A model generated the notes under the pieces. The model did not search any database, was not told where the DNA came from, and saw only the letters and a list, made by a program, of their open reading frames with translations. A stretch of 64,000 nt of DNA, from the NCBI GenBank assembly GCA_028554795.2, contig CM068839.1, forward strand, positions 88,247,540-88,311,539. The letters run 5' to 3'. This DNA comes from Sinohyriopsis cumingii (Eukaryota > Mollusca > Bivalvia > Unionida > Unionidae). Position numbers and translations under genes: made by a program. Below, piece by piece: positions 50,101 to 63,373 of the stretch; position 1 is the first letter of the stretch; each line of letters opens with the position of its first letter.

Positions 50101-50949
50101 CTTGGATAGTATGTTATTGGTAAATTACTGTAGCAAATTCATGCTAATAGTCCCCTTGGATAGTATGTTATTGGTAAATTACTGTAGCAAATTCATGCTA
50201 ATAGCCCCCTTGGATAGTATGTTATTAGTAAATTACTGTAGCAAATTCATGCTAATAGTCCCCTTGGATGGTATGTTATTGGTAAATTACTGGTAAATTC
50301 ATATTAGTGTCCCCTTTGATACTATTTTATGGTATATTATTTTTACATGTTCTTATTCATTAAAAGAATTTCTGCAGTTCATTTAAATAAAAGTGTCTAC
50401 AAATACTGTAAGTCTGCCATATAATGAGTATTTGAATTAAATTGCTGCAGAGTTTAAAAAAAATTAAATCTTATTTTTCATTTTGGTCATTTTGAACATA
50501 GCCTTTTCATTGGGATATAATTAGTGTGATAATTCCATTTTTATGCATTCTTTATGGATTATCTGTCACATGTTCAACCTTAGTATTTTATTCTTGATTT
50601 TCAGTATCTCCACCATCAACACCTCTTTTGAATCACATGATCTTGTTTGATTTAAACAAGTTTTTAACATCTCTTTCTTTTTAAGGAAAACCTGTCTATC
50701 ACACTTACTTTTTTTTTTATTATGGCCAGTCTTTTTATGATAGCAGATCAATTCGATTTTAAAATTAAAATTTGTCTATTACACATACGTTTTTATGAAA
50801 ACCAGTCTATTACATATACTCTTTTTATTATAACCTCTCTGTTATAGGACTACTTAGTGAAAGAAGGATTAGTTTGGACTGATGACCAAAGTAGTGAAAC
50901 ACAGTACTGGTTCCCTAGCCTGTTTGCTGGAGCCATGAATGCATCATGA
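35065..50949 (+). CDS. SNF8: SNF8 / VPS22 (EAP30), ESCRT-II subunit (gene span, exon 1 missing)
   Basis: SNF8 is the EAP30/Vps22 subunit of ESCRT-II, which sorts ubiquitinated cargo into multivesicular endosomes with VPS25 and VPS36. Seven exons in consistent phase join to 228 residues: 35065-35115, 41188-41326, 42429-42533, 43479-43551, 46061-46202, 49219-49293, 50848-50949. Family landmarks include [67 protein letters not shown] and YWFPSLF. They span the N-terminal helical region and both winged-helix domains. Animal SNF8 has about 258 residues. The missing piece is the short basic N-terminus (about 18 residues), and the C-terminus here is about 11 residues shorter. An AATAAA lies at 51112-51117. 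No other gene competes with it. The assignment is firm. Confidence 0.95.
35292..35410 (+). pseudogene. Reverse-transcriptase fossil (LINE fragment)
   Basis: An in-frame stretch reads [20 protein letters not shown] then LAPPFIFH. This is the RT motif usually written (I/V)PQGSxLxPxLF, with the preceding 'ISxxxxIKxGV' typical of non-LTR elements. About 40 codons survive and flanking homology is lost. It lies in SNF8 intron 2, in the same orientation as the gene. Confidence 0.6.
36094..36289. mobile_element. Palindromic MITE, copy A
   Basis: Ends TACTCACTTAAAAGT and ACTTATAAGTGAGTA are inverted repeats starting and ending with TA, as in TA-targeting elements. Internally, GCACAGACCCAGATCT (36204-36219) and AGATCTGGGTCTGTGC (36241-36256) form a perfect 16-bp stem with a 21-base loop. 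A second copy, inverted, is at 47954-48160. Confidence 0.75.
36776..37000 (+). mobile_element. tRNA-derived SINE (family 3)
   Basis: The tRNA-like head has A box TAGCTCAGTCGTTAGAATG and B box GGTTCAATTACC (36829-36840). It is followed by GGGCAAGACACTTGAATAT and AAGGCACTTTACTTATAATT, a body seen in other invertebrate SINEs. The head has unpaired stem positions and continues into a body, so it is not a tRNA gene. The 3' limit is approximate. Confidence 0.6.
37935..40880. repeat. 61-bp minisatellite, about 48 units, in SNF8 intron
   Basis: The unit CATGTAGTCTTAATGCAGGT + CAATGCTTATGACCCCCATG + AATGGCTTTGCATTATATAG + T is 61 bp. Copies vary in C-run length (CCC to CCCCCCC), GACCCGTATG/GACCCCCATG and ATAGTCATG/ATAATCATA. 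The left end is dominated by one variant (AATACTCATGACCCCTATGA) and the centre by another, so the array has homogenised in patches. It occupies about half of the intron between exons 2 and 3. Confidence 0.98.
41188..41326 (+). CDS. SNF8: SNF8 exon 3
   Basis: Acceptor TTTTTTCTTCTTCAG, donor GTAAGA. It codes for [20 protein letters not shown] through [16 protein letters not shown] to GVDPLA and ends one base into the next codon. The internal Met at the exon start is not the gene's start, because exon 2 supplies conserved residues before it. Confidence 0.95.
41490..41660. repeat. Degenerate GATA/TACATGTA repeat
   Basis: Repeated variants of TAGATACATGTA and TAGGTACATGTATG in the SNF8 intron. 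Minus-strand open frames here are repeat artefacts. Confidence 0.8.
42429..42533 (+). CDS. SNF8: SNF8 exon 4
   Basis: Acceptor TTTTAAACAG, donor GTAATC. It codes for [19 protein letters not shown] and [15 protein letters not shown], the best conserved part of the EAP30 fold. The joined codons give LASSKGFW, where human has LASGKGFW. Confidence 0.95.
42650..43440. repeat. Degenerate ~40-bp minisatellite in SNF8 intron 4
   Basis: The unit is roughly AATGATCAGCATGAATGACA + CATGCACACTGAATACTTCA. It is repeated through the intron with frequent substitutions and shortened units (AGTACAAATGATC variants). It is more decayed than the 61-bp and 50-bp arrays, so older. Confidence 0.85.
43479..43551 (+). 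CDS. SNF8: SNF8 exon 5
   Basis: Acceptor TTTCTTTGCAG, donor GTAAGT. It codes for [20 protein letters not shown] then QDIS. In human the same region reads GGLITLEELHQQVLKGRGKF, so alignment is unambiguous. Phase continues into exon 6 (IDD). Confidence 0.95.
43860..44090 (+). mobile_element. Old tRNA-derived SINE-like repeat
   Basis: A weak A box (TAACTCATTTGGAAGAGT) and a B box (GGTTTGATACCC) are followed by a body. The body's end (AAGAAACTGCTGAGGTCC...GTAGGGTTTGGAACTATAGT) recurs at 44567-44640. The recurrence shows a dispersed family. The tRNA origin is a reasonable but unproved reading. Confidence 0.45.
46061..46202 (+). CDS. SNF8: SNF8 exon 6
   Basis: Acceptor TTCATTATCAG, donor GTTTGT. 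It codes for [40 protein letters not shown] and SVIQQAQ, the first winged-helix domain and linker of SNF8. Confidence 0.95.
46476..46795 (-). mobile_element. SINE family 1, full-length, minus strand
   Basis: Reverse complement of the family: B box at GGTTTGAACCC (plus strand GGGTTTGAACCC near 46730), A box at TGGCCTAGTGG (plus CCACTAGGCCA). The 14-bp direct repeat TCACCAAGTTTGTG lies at 46462-46475 and 46796-46809. It inserted in the SNF8 intron opposite to the gene. Confidence 0.95.
46990..47350. repeat. Degenerate ~20-bp minisatellite
   Basis: The unit is about ACAATACAAAACTTGCTTTA, repeated some 17 times with many variants (ACAATATGAAACTTGC, GACAATGC). It lies in the SNF8 intron between exons 6 and 7. 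Confidence 0.85.
47954..48160. mobile_element. Palindromic MITE, copy B (inverted relative to copy A)
   Basis: Contains AAACTGCACAGACCCAGATC on the left (from 47984) and its reverse complement (to 48046), a stem of about 21 perfect pairs around a 21-base loop. Outer ends CTTGTTTATAAG and CTTATAAGCAAG are also inverted repeats. The longer perfect stem than in copy A suggests the stem is conserved or converted. Confidence 0.75.
48650..48923 (+). mobile_element. SINE family 1, 5'-truncated, with target-site duplication
   Basis: Lacks the A box and begins near AGAACCCTGGCCGAGTC. It has the body TGTCAGGATAATGTGACTGG and a (CA)n tail. The 13-bp direct repeat ACATAAATGATTT flanks it (48637-48649, 48924-48936). 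The truncation is therefore original to the insertion, as in LINE-driven 5' truncation. Confidence 0.9.
49219..49293 (+). CDS. SNF8: SNF8 exon 7
   Basis: Acceptor TTGTTATTACAG, donor GTAAGT. It codes for [20 protein letters not shown] and IHRAL, part of the second winged helix. Human has GYVTVSEIKASLKWETERAR here. Phase 0 at both ends. Confidence 0.95.
49718..49993 (+). mobile_element. SINE family 2, older copy with target-site duplication
   Basis: The A box is weak (TGGTTTCCAAGTGG) and the B box decayed. Body words AAAGCTTGCCAGTAGCTCC and GCTATGTATAGCCAATCATG, a decayed GGCATTAGACCCAC and a CAA-rich tail identify the family. The direct repeat CTATTATTTG at 49708-49717 and 49994-50003 sets the limits. 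Confidence 0.85.
50088..50310. repeat. 54-bp tandem repeat, four units
   Basis: The unit GTCCCCTTGGATAGTATGTT + ATTGGTAAATTACTGTAGCA + AATTCATGCTAATA lies in the last SNF8 intron. Because 54 is divisible by three it keeps a 67-codon frame open, which is a repeat by-product. Confidence 0.9.
50848..50949 (+). CDS. SNF8: SNF8 exon 8 (terminal)
   Basis: Acceptor TCTGTTATAG. It codes for [20 protein letters not shown] then [13 protein letters not shown] and a stop. The family ends ...YWLPALF plus about 17 residues in human. Here only GAMNAS follows, so the tail is short. The polyadenylation signal AATAAA is 163 bases downstream. Confidence 0.95.
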   Translation, partial: DYLVKEGLVWTDDQSSETQYWFPSLFAGAMNAS

Positions 50950-53466
50950 ATAGAACTTTGTTAATTAACTAGAACCAGTCTTTGATTTGGAAGTGCTTCT
51001 CGAGTCTTTTCTGCAGGAAGAGGTTTATGCACAGGGCATCACTGATTTTCAAAATCAGTCTGTGATACAGTACTAATTAACCTTTTCTTTATTTTGTATT
51101 GAATAATATCAAATAAAAGAATGATATGAAAACTAAATTGATCAGTCTGTGTGTAATGGAAATACTCCATCCTTCTGGTGTTGTGATATAGAGCTATATT
51201 GTCAGCCATAATATTACTTCATAATATTGTTTGATACATTTATTAACATTAAATTGATGAGAATTTTTCTCATGAATTTTATAATAGTTTGCACAGTAAT
51301 AATATCACTATGTAATTAGGCTACATATAATATGCATCACTACATTGGTGTTCTTAGTCTTTTGTAAAAATGCCTGAAATCAAATTTAGTTGGAATTATT
51401 TCCCCTTGTAACAATAATGATGCAGTATGTATTATATTTTAAGGCAGTTGCTTTGGTAGCAACAGACATTCTTATTTTGCTGGTCAAAAGTAGACCAGAA
51501 TGAAGTATTCATTTACTCAAACATTGGAACTCACTCATCCTAGAAGTAAGGACCCGGTAGAATGTTGATAATTTTAGAACACCTTGTTCACTTACACTGC
51601 CAGCTGATTCACTGTATATTGTTGGTTTGAACTCATGAGATTCATCTGTATTTAGGGATTATCATGTATTTTTTTTGTACCTTTTGATTCTTCATACATC
51701 GTCTAGCTTTAAAAATAATAAACAATTAAATGTATTTTGTTTTTTTCATAATAACTCTTTGTATTTTTTTTTGTCAAATTCTTTAAATTTTCATATATTA
51801 ATTATTGGTCTGATGAGAAGATTTATGTTTGCAAAAAAGATAAAAAAATATGCCATTTATTTTGGCAAAAAGACTAAGAGAATAAAGTCATGTGCAGCTG
51901 AGGTGTTGTTTTGCTGTTTTTTTATCTTTGTGTTATTTTTTAAACGCATATTTTGAAGTGTTAAAATTTATGAGAGGTACCCATATTAAATAGTTTTAAA
52001 ATATACAGTGGTAAGATGTGGATAATATAGTGACCATAATGTTGTTTTGCTAAGCATGTTAGAACTGGTGTTTAACCTTGGGCAAGTACTTAAATGAGGC
52101 ATTGAATAATGAAACCAAACAATCATGAAAAACTACTGATGTATGATTTAGATAAACATGATCTTGCACACAGAAACAACATTATCATTTCAGCTTTCTC
52201 TTGCAAGTTCATTAATAATAACAATCGATTCTTGAGAACAAAATGAGACAAAAATTATATATTTGTTTTGTAAATTAGTACTGATTGGTCATTGAGTATT
52301 TTGTGTCACATAGACCTTGTTGGATCTGATCCATTTATTTCATGGTCAGTAATCCAAAATAAAATAAAAAAATTACCTATAAGTTTTGGTACTCTGACAT
52401 GAATAGTTATATTTTTGTGTGTGAAAAACATGAAATATGGCATGACATTATTTGTACTTGTGGTCACATTACAGTCACATGATGGGCAGCTAGAGGAGGT
52501 TATTATTCTGTAACCAGTCTTTTTATAAATTTGACTGGTCACTTGAGTTTTTCTTGGTATGGAACATAACATATATCAGAAAAAGAATTGTGATCATCGC
52601 ACATGAGAAGCTGGCATGTAACCATCATATTTTTCTTTCTTAAGCTTCTTGTTAGGTGTTTAACTTCATACAGAATCGTCTTATTGTCTTAATATTACCA
52701 GATTATATAGGTGTGTAATGCAGTGAGATTTCATACATGCTGCATTGCTGATTCAGACATCATGCATATTGGGTGGTATTTAGAGATTTCCTGCAATGTA
52801 TCAGAATCAATTTGACCATCTGCAGCTACTTTTATATTAGTCATCAATACAGTTACACTTGACTGTTATGTCAATTTTACAGTTTGAATAAAACACACAC
52901 AAATAAAGAAAAGGAACATGCAAGACCTTTTTGACACATATGTAAGTAACATGTTTTTCAAATAACTTTCTTATTAATATTGTGACCTACCTGAGGACTG
53001 CCATGATTCATTTCTACTGTATCTTACAGGAAAAATCTTTAGTACAAACTATCAACACACAATTTTAGTGTTGACGGCAGTGAAATCTCATCTCTCTGGT
53101 GGACAGGTGATACCTGTACTAAGTTGGTACTTGAATTTTCAAACTAGTTGCCATATTTTCCCTGAATAATGTCAATAATGTCAAGTTTCACTATTTAGTG
53201 TACCAAAACAGGGCCACACTGGAATTCTTTTATTATGGATCAGGCTTCTAATTCCTTTTAGTCTTTACCTATTATTAGCAGTATTTTCTCAATTTTCTTT
53301 GACATTTTTCTTTTCATTCTAATAAAACTTTGATTTATTGCTAAAACATGCATTTCTGAAGGTTCTTTCTTATCAAGAAATTTAGTCCATTACATCATTG
53401 ATACAACCTAAAAATATGTTACACAGGCATACATCAGCAAGTTCAAAGTAAACATTCTGCAAGCAA
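50950..53466. other. SNF8 3' UTR and intergenic
   Basis: AATAAA at 51112-51117 probably ends SNF8. Beyond it, AT-rich DNA with no recognised exon or repeat. The open frames at 51675-51956 and 52306-52572 have no domain and are low in complexity. Confidence 0.45.
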
Positions 53467-53468
53467 TA

Positions 53469-55004
53469 CAGTAAAAACTGTTAGGAGAGACCACCCCTTC
53501 TGCCAACAAAAAATGGTCTCTCAAGACAGGTGGTCTCTCATAACAGTTTTGTACAAAAAGACCAGTTCCCAAGGTCCAGTTTCAGAACAATTTAAAAAAA
53601 AATAACCACAATCGCTGTACATATACTCTATTCTTTATTAATATTTATTGCTAAAATGTTGTATGCATTCATCTGAAAACAAAATTATATAGCAATGAAG
53701 ATATACTTCTATCATTAGACATGAAATCACATTTACATTTGAAGATCACATATGAAATCATTTCTGATTTACTCCTTTTCCTTACCGACGTTTAAACCAC
53801 TATCTTGTGAGTGGTCTGCTTTTTTTTCACTTCTTTCAGTTACAATAATTCTTTTCTCCAGCGTTAAAATTTGTCTCTTTTTAGTTGGAGGTTCGTCCAT
53901 TGTTATTAATGTTCTGGGTGTTAACATTATTAGTGCTCAGTTGTAATATCAACTGTAAAGACCATTTTGACTGGGCTTTGGGAAAGTATGAAAAATCCAT
54001 ACATGTGTTTTGCATATCTAACAATTATTGAAATAAAAAGAAACATTTATCTCATCCAGAAACAGAATCATTTACTGAGAGACAAAAGTCAGTGGCTTAA
54101 TTTAAAGAATACATACATGGATTGACTTTATAAAGAAAGACTGTAACCCGGTCATACCAACTTGAATAGATGACAGCTTTGTTATTGGGATGTAGTCACT
54201 GTAACATTGGGGGAAAAAACCCCAACAAACATCACAAGTCTTTAACACCATTAATTGAATCCCGCAAACAATTCAATCTTCCTGGTTTAATAGACAAAGA
54301 TCTTATTCACCCCCAGGCAATACAGATTAACTCTAATGACAAACAATATCCACAACCACTATGTCAATTTTGGCAATACAATAGCAATTCGCAACATGTA
54401 CATTAGCCTGGTTTACTGACTGTATCTTCGATCACTGGTAGCCAAAATCCATTTTTTGTGTTCTTTTTACGTTTGTTTTTTTATCAGAATAGTCGTTACT
54501 AATCAAGCAGTCATTGTTACAAATGATTACATATAGGTCAGTGGTGTCTGTCTCTGTTCTCACAGTACGGTCGTGTAAAGCTGGATACTGGGTCCTTCAA
54601 TACATATGAACACTAGCTATGATAAAGCTGGGAACCAGGCAAAGTACGGGAATAATCTACATGTACTTTAGTCTGATTTCCAATAGAAACTATAAAGCGC
54701 TATAAGCATACGTACAAAATTTCAGATATCAGTAGCCAGCCTATTTTTTGCCTATTTTAAAAAAAATACCTGTATAAGCAGTCATTGTTACAGGGATTAA
54801 ATAAAGGTCGTTGGAGTTTATACCCATTTTTGTGATGTGGTCATTTGTAGCAGTGCCCAAATGCATATTTTGCTAAGACATCGTGGTTGCTGGTCGTGTT
54901 CAGCAGGTGGTCACTCATGACAGAGCATTTATATAATAAAATCAGTCCATGCATTATGCCAAGTGGTCACTCACAGCAGAGGTTGCTCATAAAGTTTTTT
55001 ACTG
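53469..55004. mobile_element. TA-flanked non-autonomous DNA transposon, 1536 bp
   Basis: The left end CAGTAAAAACTGTTAGGAGA matches the reverse complement of the right end (CAGTAAAAAACTTTATGAGC). Both sides are flanked by TA, and both subterminal regions contain GACCAC-type words (GAGAGACCACC, GTGACCACTTGG). TA target sites and CAGT(A/G)AAA ends fit Tc1/mariner, especially pogo/Tigger-like elements. Internal frames (53752-53946, 54170-54406) show no transposase motif. Confidence 0.75.
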
Positions 55005-55359
55005 TATAAAACATACAAAATTTTCATTTGCCATATATCTGTTTTTAATATAATGAATTGCCATCTGAAAATTTGGATCGTCATTGGTGATTGTAGCAAT
55101 TGGTCCTGCCACTATTGCCAGCCCCTTTTCCTTTGATGATACATGCCAGATAATTCAGGAGAATAGTTTGCACATGAATCATATGGTTATGTTGATTGTT
55201 TCAAAGAAAGATTGTGTGTACCTAAAATTGACAGTGAAGAGTGTCATTTTTATATACTTGAAGTATTTATATTTTTGCTTATTCCGGATAATTCCTTGAA
55301 AATGTTGGCTTTTTTAAAAATTCTTTTGATGTTTCATACACTACGCATAACATCAACAT

Positions 55360-56870
55360 TTGGCAGTCCAGCTCGAAAATCAAATATGATTTGTAATGTA
55401 TGCCAATATCATCATCATTTACCAGTCAAGCCCCAAAATCAAATACGATACATAGGGTGAGTCAACATCATCAGTTGGCAGTCAGCCCCAAAATCAAATA
55501 CGATACATAGGGTGAGTCAACATCATCAGTTGGCAGTCAGCTCCAAAATCAAATATGATACATAGGGTGTGTCAACATCATCAAGCTTGGGCAGTCCAGT
55601 TCCAAAATAAAATACTGTATGAAAGGTATATCAACATCATCAAGCTTGGGCAGTCCAGTTCCAAAATCAAATATGATACATAGGGTGAGTCAACATCATC
55701 AGTTGGCAGTCGGCTCCAAAATCAAATATGATACATAGGGTGTGTCAACATCATCAAGCTTGGGCAGTCCAGTTCCAAAATAAAATACTGTATGAAAGGT
55801 ATATCAATGTCATCAAGCTTGGGCAGTCCAGTTCGAAAATCAAATACGATACATAAGGTGTGTCAACATCATCGAGCTTGGGCAGTCCAGTTCGAAAATC
55901 AAATACGATACATAGGGTGTGTCAACATCATCAAGCTTGGGCAGTCCAGTTCCAAAATCAAATACGATACATAGGGTGTGTCAACATCATCAAGCTTGGG
56001 CAGTCCAGTTCCAAAATAAAATACTGTATGAAAGGTATATCAATGTCATCAAGGTTGGGCAGTCCAGTTCCAAAATCAAATACAATACATAGGGTGAGTC
56101 AACATCATCAGTTGGCAGTCGGCTCCAAAATCAAATATGATACATAGGGTGTGTCAACATCATCAAGCTTGGGCAGTCCAGTTCCAAAATCAAATATGAT
56201 ACATAGGGTGTGTCAACATCATCAAGCTTGGGCAGTCCAGTTCCAAAATCAAATACGATACATAGGGTGTGTCAACATCATCAAGCTTGAGCAGTCCAGT
56301 TCCAAAATCAAATACGATACATAGGGTGTGTCAACATCATCAAGCTTGGGCAGTCCAGTTCAAAAATCAAATATGATACATAGGGTGTGTCAACATCATC
56401 ACGCTTGGGCAGTCCAGTTCCAAAATCAAATACGATACATAGGGTGTGTCAACATCATCAAGCTTGGGCAGTCCAGTTCCAAAATCAAATACGATACATA
56501 GGGTGTGTCAACATCATCAAGCTTGGGCAGTCCAGTTCCAAAATCAAATATGATACATAGGGTGTGTCAACATCATCAAGCTTGGGCAGTCCAGTTCCAA
56601 AATCAAATACGATACATAGGGTGTGTCAACATCATCAAGCTTGGGCAGTCCAGTTCCAAAATCAAATACGATACATAGGGTGTGTCAACATCATCAAGCT
56701 TGGGCAGTCCAGTTCCAAAATCAAATACGATACATAGGGTGTGTCAACATCATCAAGCTTGGGCAGTCCAGTTCCAAAATCAAATACTGTATGAAAGGTA
56801 TATCAACATATCAACACTCGGCAGTCCAGCTCCAAAATTAAAATTGATACTTAGGGTATGTGACACCATC
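55360..56870. repeat. 59-bp satellite with higher-order structure, about 25 units
   Basis: The basic unit is GGTGTGTCAACATCATCAAG + CTTGGGCAGTCCAGTTCCAA + AATCAAATACGATACATAG. A 55-bp variant reads GGTGAGTCAACATCATCAGT then TGGCAGTC. A third variant begins GGTATATCAA and follows units ending ATACTGTATGAAA. The left part repeats an ordered set of the three types. The right part (about 56150-56790) is almost pure basic unit. Open frames such as MSTSSSLGSPV are repeat by-products. Confidence 0.95.
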
Positions 56871-59179
56871 ATCGTTTGGAAGTCCATTTCGAGTTATGAA
56901 AGTTAATAAAAATCTGAAAACATCTACAATTCATTTATTATGCTAATTAAAGTTGTAAACTAGACAATATTTTTTTTACTTTTGACTTGAGGTTTAGTTT
57001 TATGCTCAAAAAGTTTTGAGAATATTGTTTAAGGTTATTCAGAACATGCTTTGTTAGAATTTAAGGTCAGGTCACAAACTTGTGCATTACAGTTTTACAA
57101 CCTGCAGGTCTTGTATTGTTTTATCTTGTAGGCTCAGGATGAATGGGTTTAAGAATGGTCATATGATTTCATACACTCTGATAAACTAACGTAATGAGTT
57201 TTTCTATGACACAAATCTTACCTGAACTTGAAAGAGTAATATAAAATTTAATTGTTAATGCATGTTGCAAATCTCTAAGCTGTCATTGCTGACAGTGCAT
57301 ATGATTGTTTACAAACAGCACACTAGTTATAGCAGTTACCTCCCTTGGGCATAAAGAATGATCCCTTTCAATGCTTTATAAATTAACGTTGTTTAATTAA
57401 AGTCCTGCCTTCTTTTGTGAGGATGACTTCCAGTGATAATAAATCACTCAGTATCTCCTATTTATCCATCACATTATTTTACATATTTGGATTGCAAGTT
57501 AGATATTTGCATTTTAATTTTTGAAGTGGTGGCTGTTGACCTTTATTTTTACAGTTGTGTATTGCAAGTAATTATGTGACTTACTTACATTCTGCTTATA
57601 AATCGTATAATCTAGTTATGACATTGTTGGAGTTCTTAGAATAATTTTAATAGAAGTAATATATGTTTTATTTTATTTTGATGATCTGTCATATTTTGTA
57701 AAGATGTTCATGACATAGTAATGACCATAGTATGACTAAAAGTCATACAGGTCATGTTTGCATTCAGTACAGACTATATCAGTAATGGGCATTGTTTCTT
57801 CAGAATTTAATTACACATACCTTTCAATGGTAATTATACACTTTATTTGGACCCTTACACATACTTATTCCTTTGGAAGGTCATTTTGTACATGCCCTGA
57901 TAAAAACATATGGCAAAACTCTGTGTTAAAGTTCATGGACATTTTTGGATGAGGTCAACCTAATGATGCAATCCAGTACAAACTGGATTGAATCTCACTT
58001 GCTGTAATGTTACAATGGATTCTACGCATTTTCAAAAAAAGTTCTACCATATTTTGTGATGATTAGACTCAAGATGCTCTTTTTTTTCACCTGGTTAAGT
58101 ACCTGTCCATCATTGTAAAAGACCATAGTGATAAAACATTTTTGTCTGGAAGATTCTTGATGACAGTTGCAGTATAAAGCATTCAGTAATCAGGATTGAA
58201 AAGACTTTGGTTAAAGTATATTAGTACAATAACTGATATTTAAGATGAGTAAATGTGCCTAAGTGACCACATCGATATACAATATAGATTCTGTCTTGAT
58301 TCATGGTTTTCCTCAAAATAAATAAATGCCAATTTTTATCCACAAGAACAGGTGTTGTACCAAAAGAACTTATTACAATAGTAGATTTGTTACATTGTAT
58401 TTTTTCTTTTTATGTTAATAAAACAATTCATTATATTGTAACAAATGAGAGACAAAGAGAAAACATTTGCAAAAAGATGATACAAACTTTAATAGTACCA
58501 AAGCTGTTGTATTAAGCAATATTTATTGACAATATTCATTCATAAAGCGGTATTGTTGTTTTAAAGCTAGAAAAATAAATACAAAATGTGAATAATATGA
58601 TATTTAAAAAATGTCTATAAAATTAGGTCATTTAATTTCTTTTAACACAGTATCCTCCATTCTATAAACATTTTCAAATTAATTCAGCTTGTGTACTCCA
58701 TAGAGTACTCATTTTCATATTAATATGACTTTTGTATTCATATTATACTCATTTCTTGATTTGATTTTTGTTCAACATACTATATACTCCCTTCCATATT
58801 GATCTGACTTTACCCCATGCTCTGCTATATCATACTCTTCTCATTTCCATATTGTTATGACTTTTGTACTCCATTCTATTTTGATTTCAATATTAATCAG
58901 ACTTTTTCACTCCATAATATAATTATTTCAATGTACTATATTTTGCACTGTGATTTGTAACTGAATAGGCATTTCTTTTGGCAAGAGTGATTGTGTGTTT
59001 TTAATATACACAGTGCTTTACATTCAAAATACCTAGTTCATACGCATTTTCAAATCTTAAAATTTACACTGTATGCATGGTTATAATAAAAAGAAAGTGA
59101 ACAATTATGTACAGTATAATGGAAAAGAAGGACTAGTGTTCAGTTTATAAACTATAGGAATACTGTCAATTAACAATTT

Positions 59180-59540
59180 TGTATGGAATATCATTTTCCA
59201 TGGGTTCATATTAGATGTAATTTTTCATGGGTTTTGTATGAGATATCATTTTCTGTGTCAGTATTGGATATAATTTTTCATGGATCTGTATATCATTTTT
59301 CATGGATTTTATGAGATACCATTTTATGTGGGATATCATTTTTCATGGGTTGGTATGAGATATCATTTTCCTTGGGTTTATATGAGATATCATTTTCCAT
59401 GGGTTAGTATGAGATATTTTATGTGGGTTAGTATTGGATATCATTTGTGATGGATTTGTATGAGATATCATTTTTCATGGGTTTGTATTTGATATCATTT
59501 TCCATGGGTTTATATGAAATATCCTTTTCCATGGGTTTTG
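59180..59540. repeat. Degenerate ~26-bp minisatellite
   Basis: Variants of GGGTTTGTATGAGATATCAT + TTTCCAT repeated about 13 times with frequent indels. Confidence 0.85.
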
Positions 59541-59824
59541 TGATTGCTACAAACCATGAATTTCAAGACCCAATATATGCAAACTCAAGTATCGTTGAAG
59601 ATATCATTTATTTTTAGAACCATGAAAATTGATACCCACAAAGTTACATCAAAGTCATGCAAAGTAATGGCTTGTGCAGGACTGAAGGTAAACATAGTTT
59701 TGAATCTCATAACTACAATAAATAAAGTATTTTTATATATTAGTGACAAACAAGCAAGTCTTTACAACTAAGCTTCTCTATCAATCAAATGTCTGGTCAC
59801 AAACCATCCTTTCTTTGGTTAGTA

Positions 59825-59902
59825 ATGTAACGGTAGGATTTGAACCCGTACCCTTTTGGTCGTGAGTTTGGCACACAAACCATTAAGCAACTGTAGCTCC
59901 CT
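59825..59902 (-). mobile_element. tRNA-like SINE head fragment
   Basis: The minus strand reads GGGAGCTACAGTTGCTTAAT...GACCAAAAGGGTACGGG, then B box GGGTTCAAATCC. The GACCA(G/A)AAGGGT(G/A)C word is shared with the family 3 SINE at 36776, so it is more likely a SINE fragment than a tRNA gene. Confidence 0.5.
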
Positions 59903-60035
59903 TCTTGATTTTAGGATTAAGATGCAGTTTCTTAATACAGTCTGTCTGTAAAATGGCTTTTTCAAGGGAATATTGTTATTTTCATTTTTTTATGAATTTA
60001 GGCATATATGTAAAGGCTAATAACAATCTCAGACT

Positions 60036-60160
60036 AATTTCGTTGGAAGGACCCTTACATATTTTAAACCAGGTCTTATCAGACACTTGGCTTTTTTAAT
60101 TTCGTTGGATGGACCCTTACATATTTTAAACCAGGTCTTATCAGACACTCGGCATTTTTT
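60036..60160. repeat. 62-bp direct tandem duplication
   Basis: Two copies of AATTTCGTTGGAAGGACCCT...AGACACTTGGCTTTTTT, differing at only a few bases, so a recent duplication. Confidence 0.9.
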
Positions 60161-60452
60161 AGATAAAGATGTTAAATAAAAGGTGGTATGAAGTTGCTTG
60201 AAAAAAAATGTCAATAAAAAAATTCAGTCATGGTATTTCCTCCCTGACAAGCCCAGGTGACAATCCACATAAATTAATTGAAAAATCTGGGATGGGCTTA
60301 TTGTAGGAAATTGCCTTCCTTGCATAAAAGTGCGTATAAAATTGTTAAACATGGGAATGGTTATCATCAAGCAGAGGCTTTTCATTGGAGAAATATGGTT
60401 AATTATTGTTGGTTTTTGCCATGAAAAGTGGAGGGGGGTATCATAAATAATT

Positions 60453-63373
<2,921 letters not shown>

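Larger units (their letters stand above)
56871..60452. other. Intergenic downstream of the ABCB gene
   Basis: No gene recognised. Contains degenerate minisatellites near 58670-58930 and 59180-59540, a tRNA-like SINE head at 59825-59902 and a 62-bp duplication at 60036-60160. Confidence 0.45.

Noticed and set aside
50093..50296. 67-codon frame with repeated peptide
   Set aside because: A by-product of a 54-bp tandem repeat whose length is a multiple of three, inside an SNF8 intron.
55792..56906. Several overlapping repeat-peptide frames (SSSLGSPV...)
   Set aside because: They arise from the 59-bp satellite in different frames, which is not expected of a real gene.
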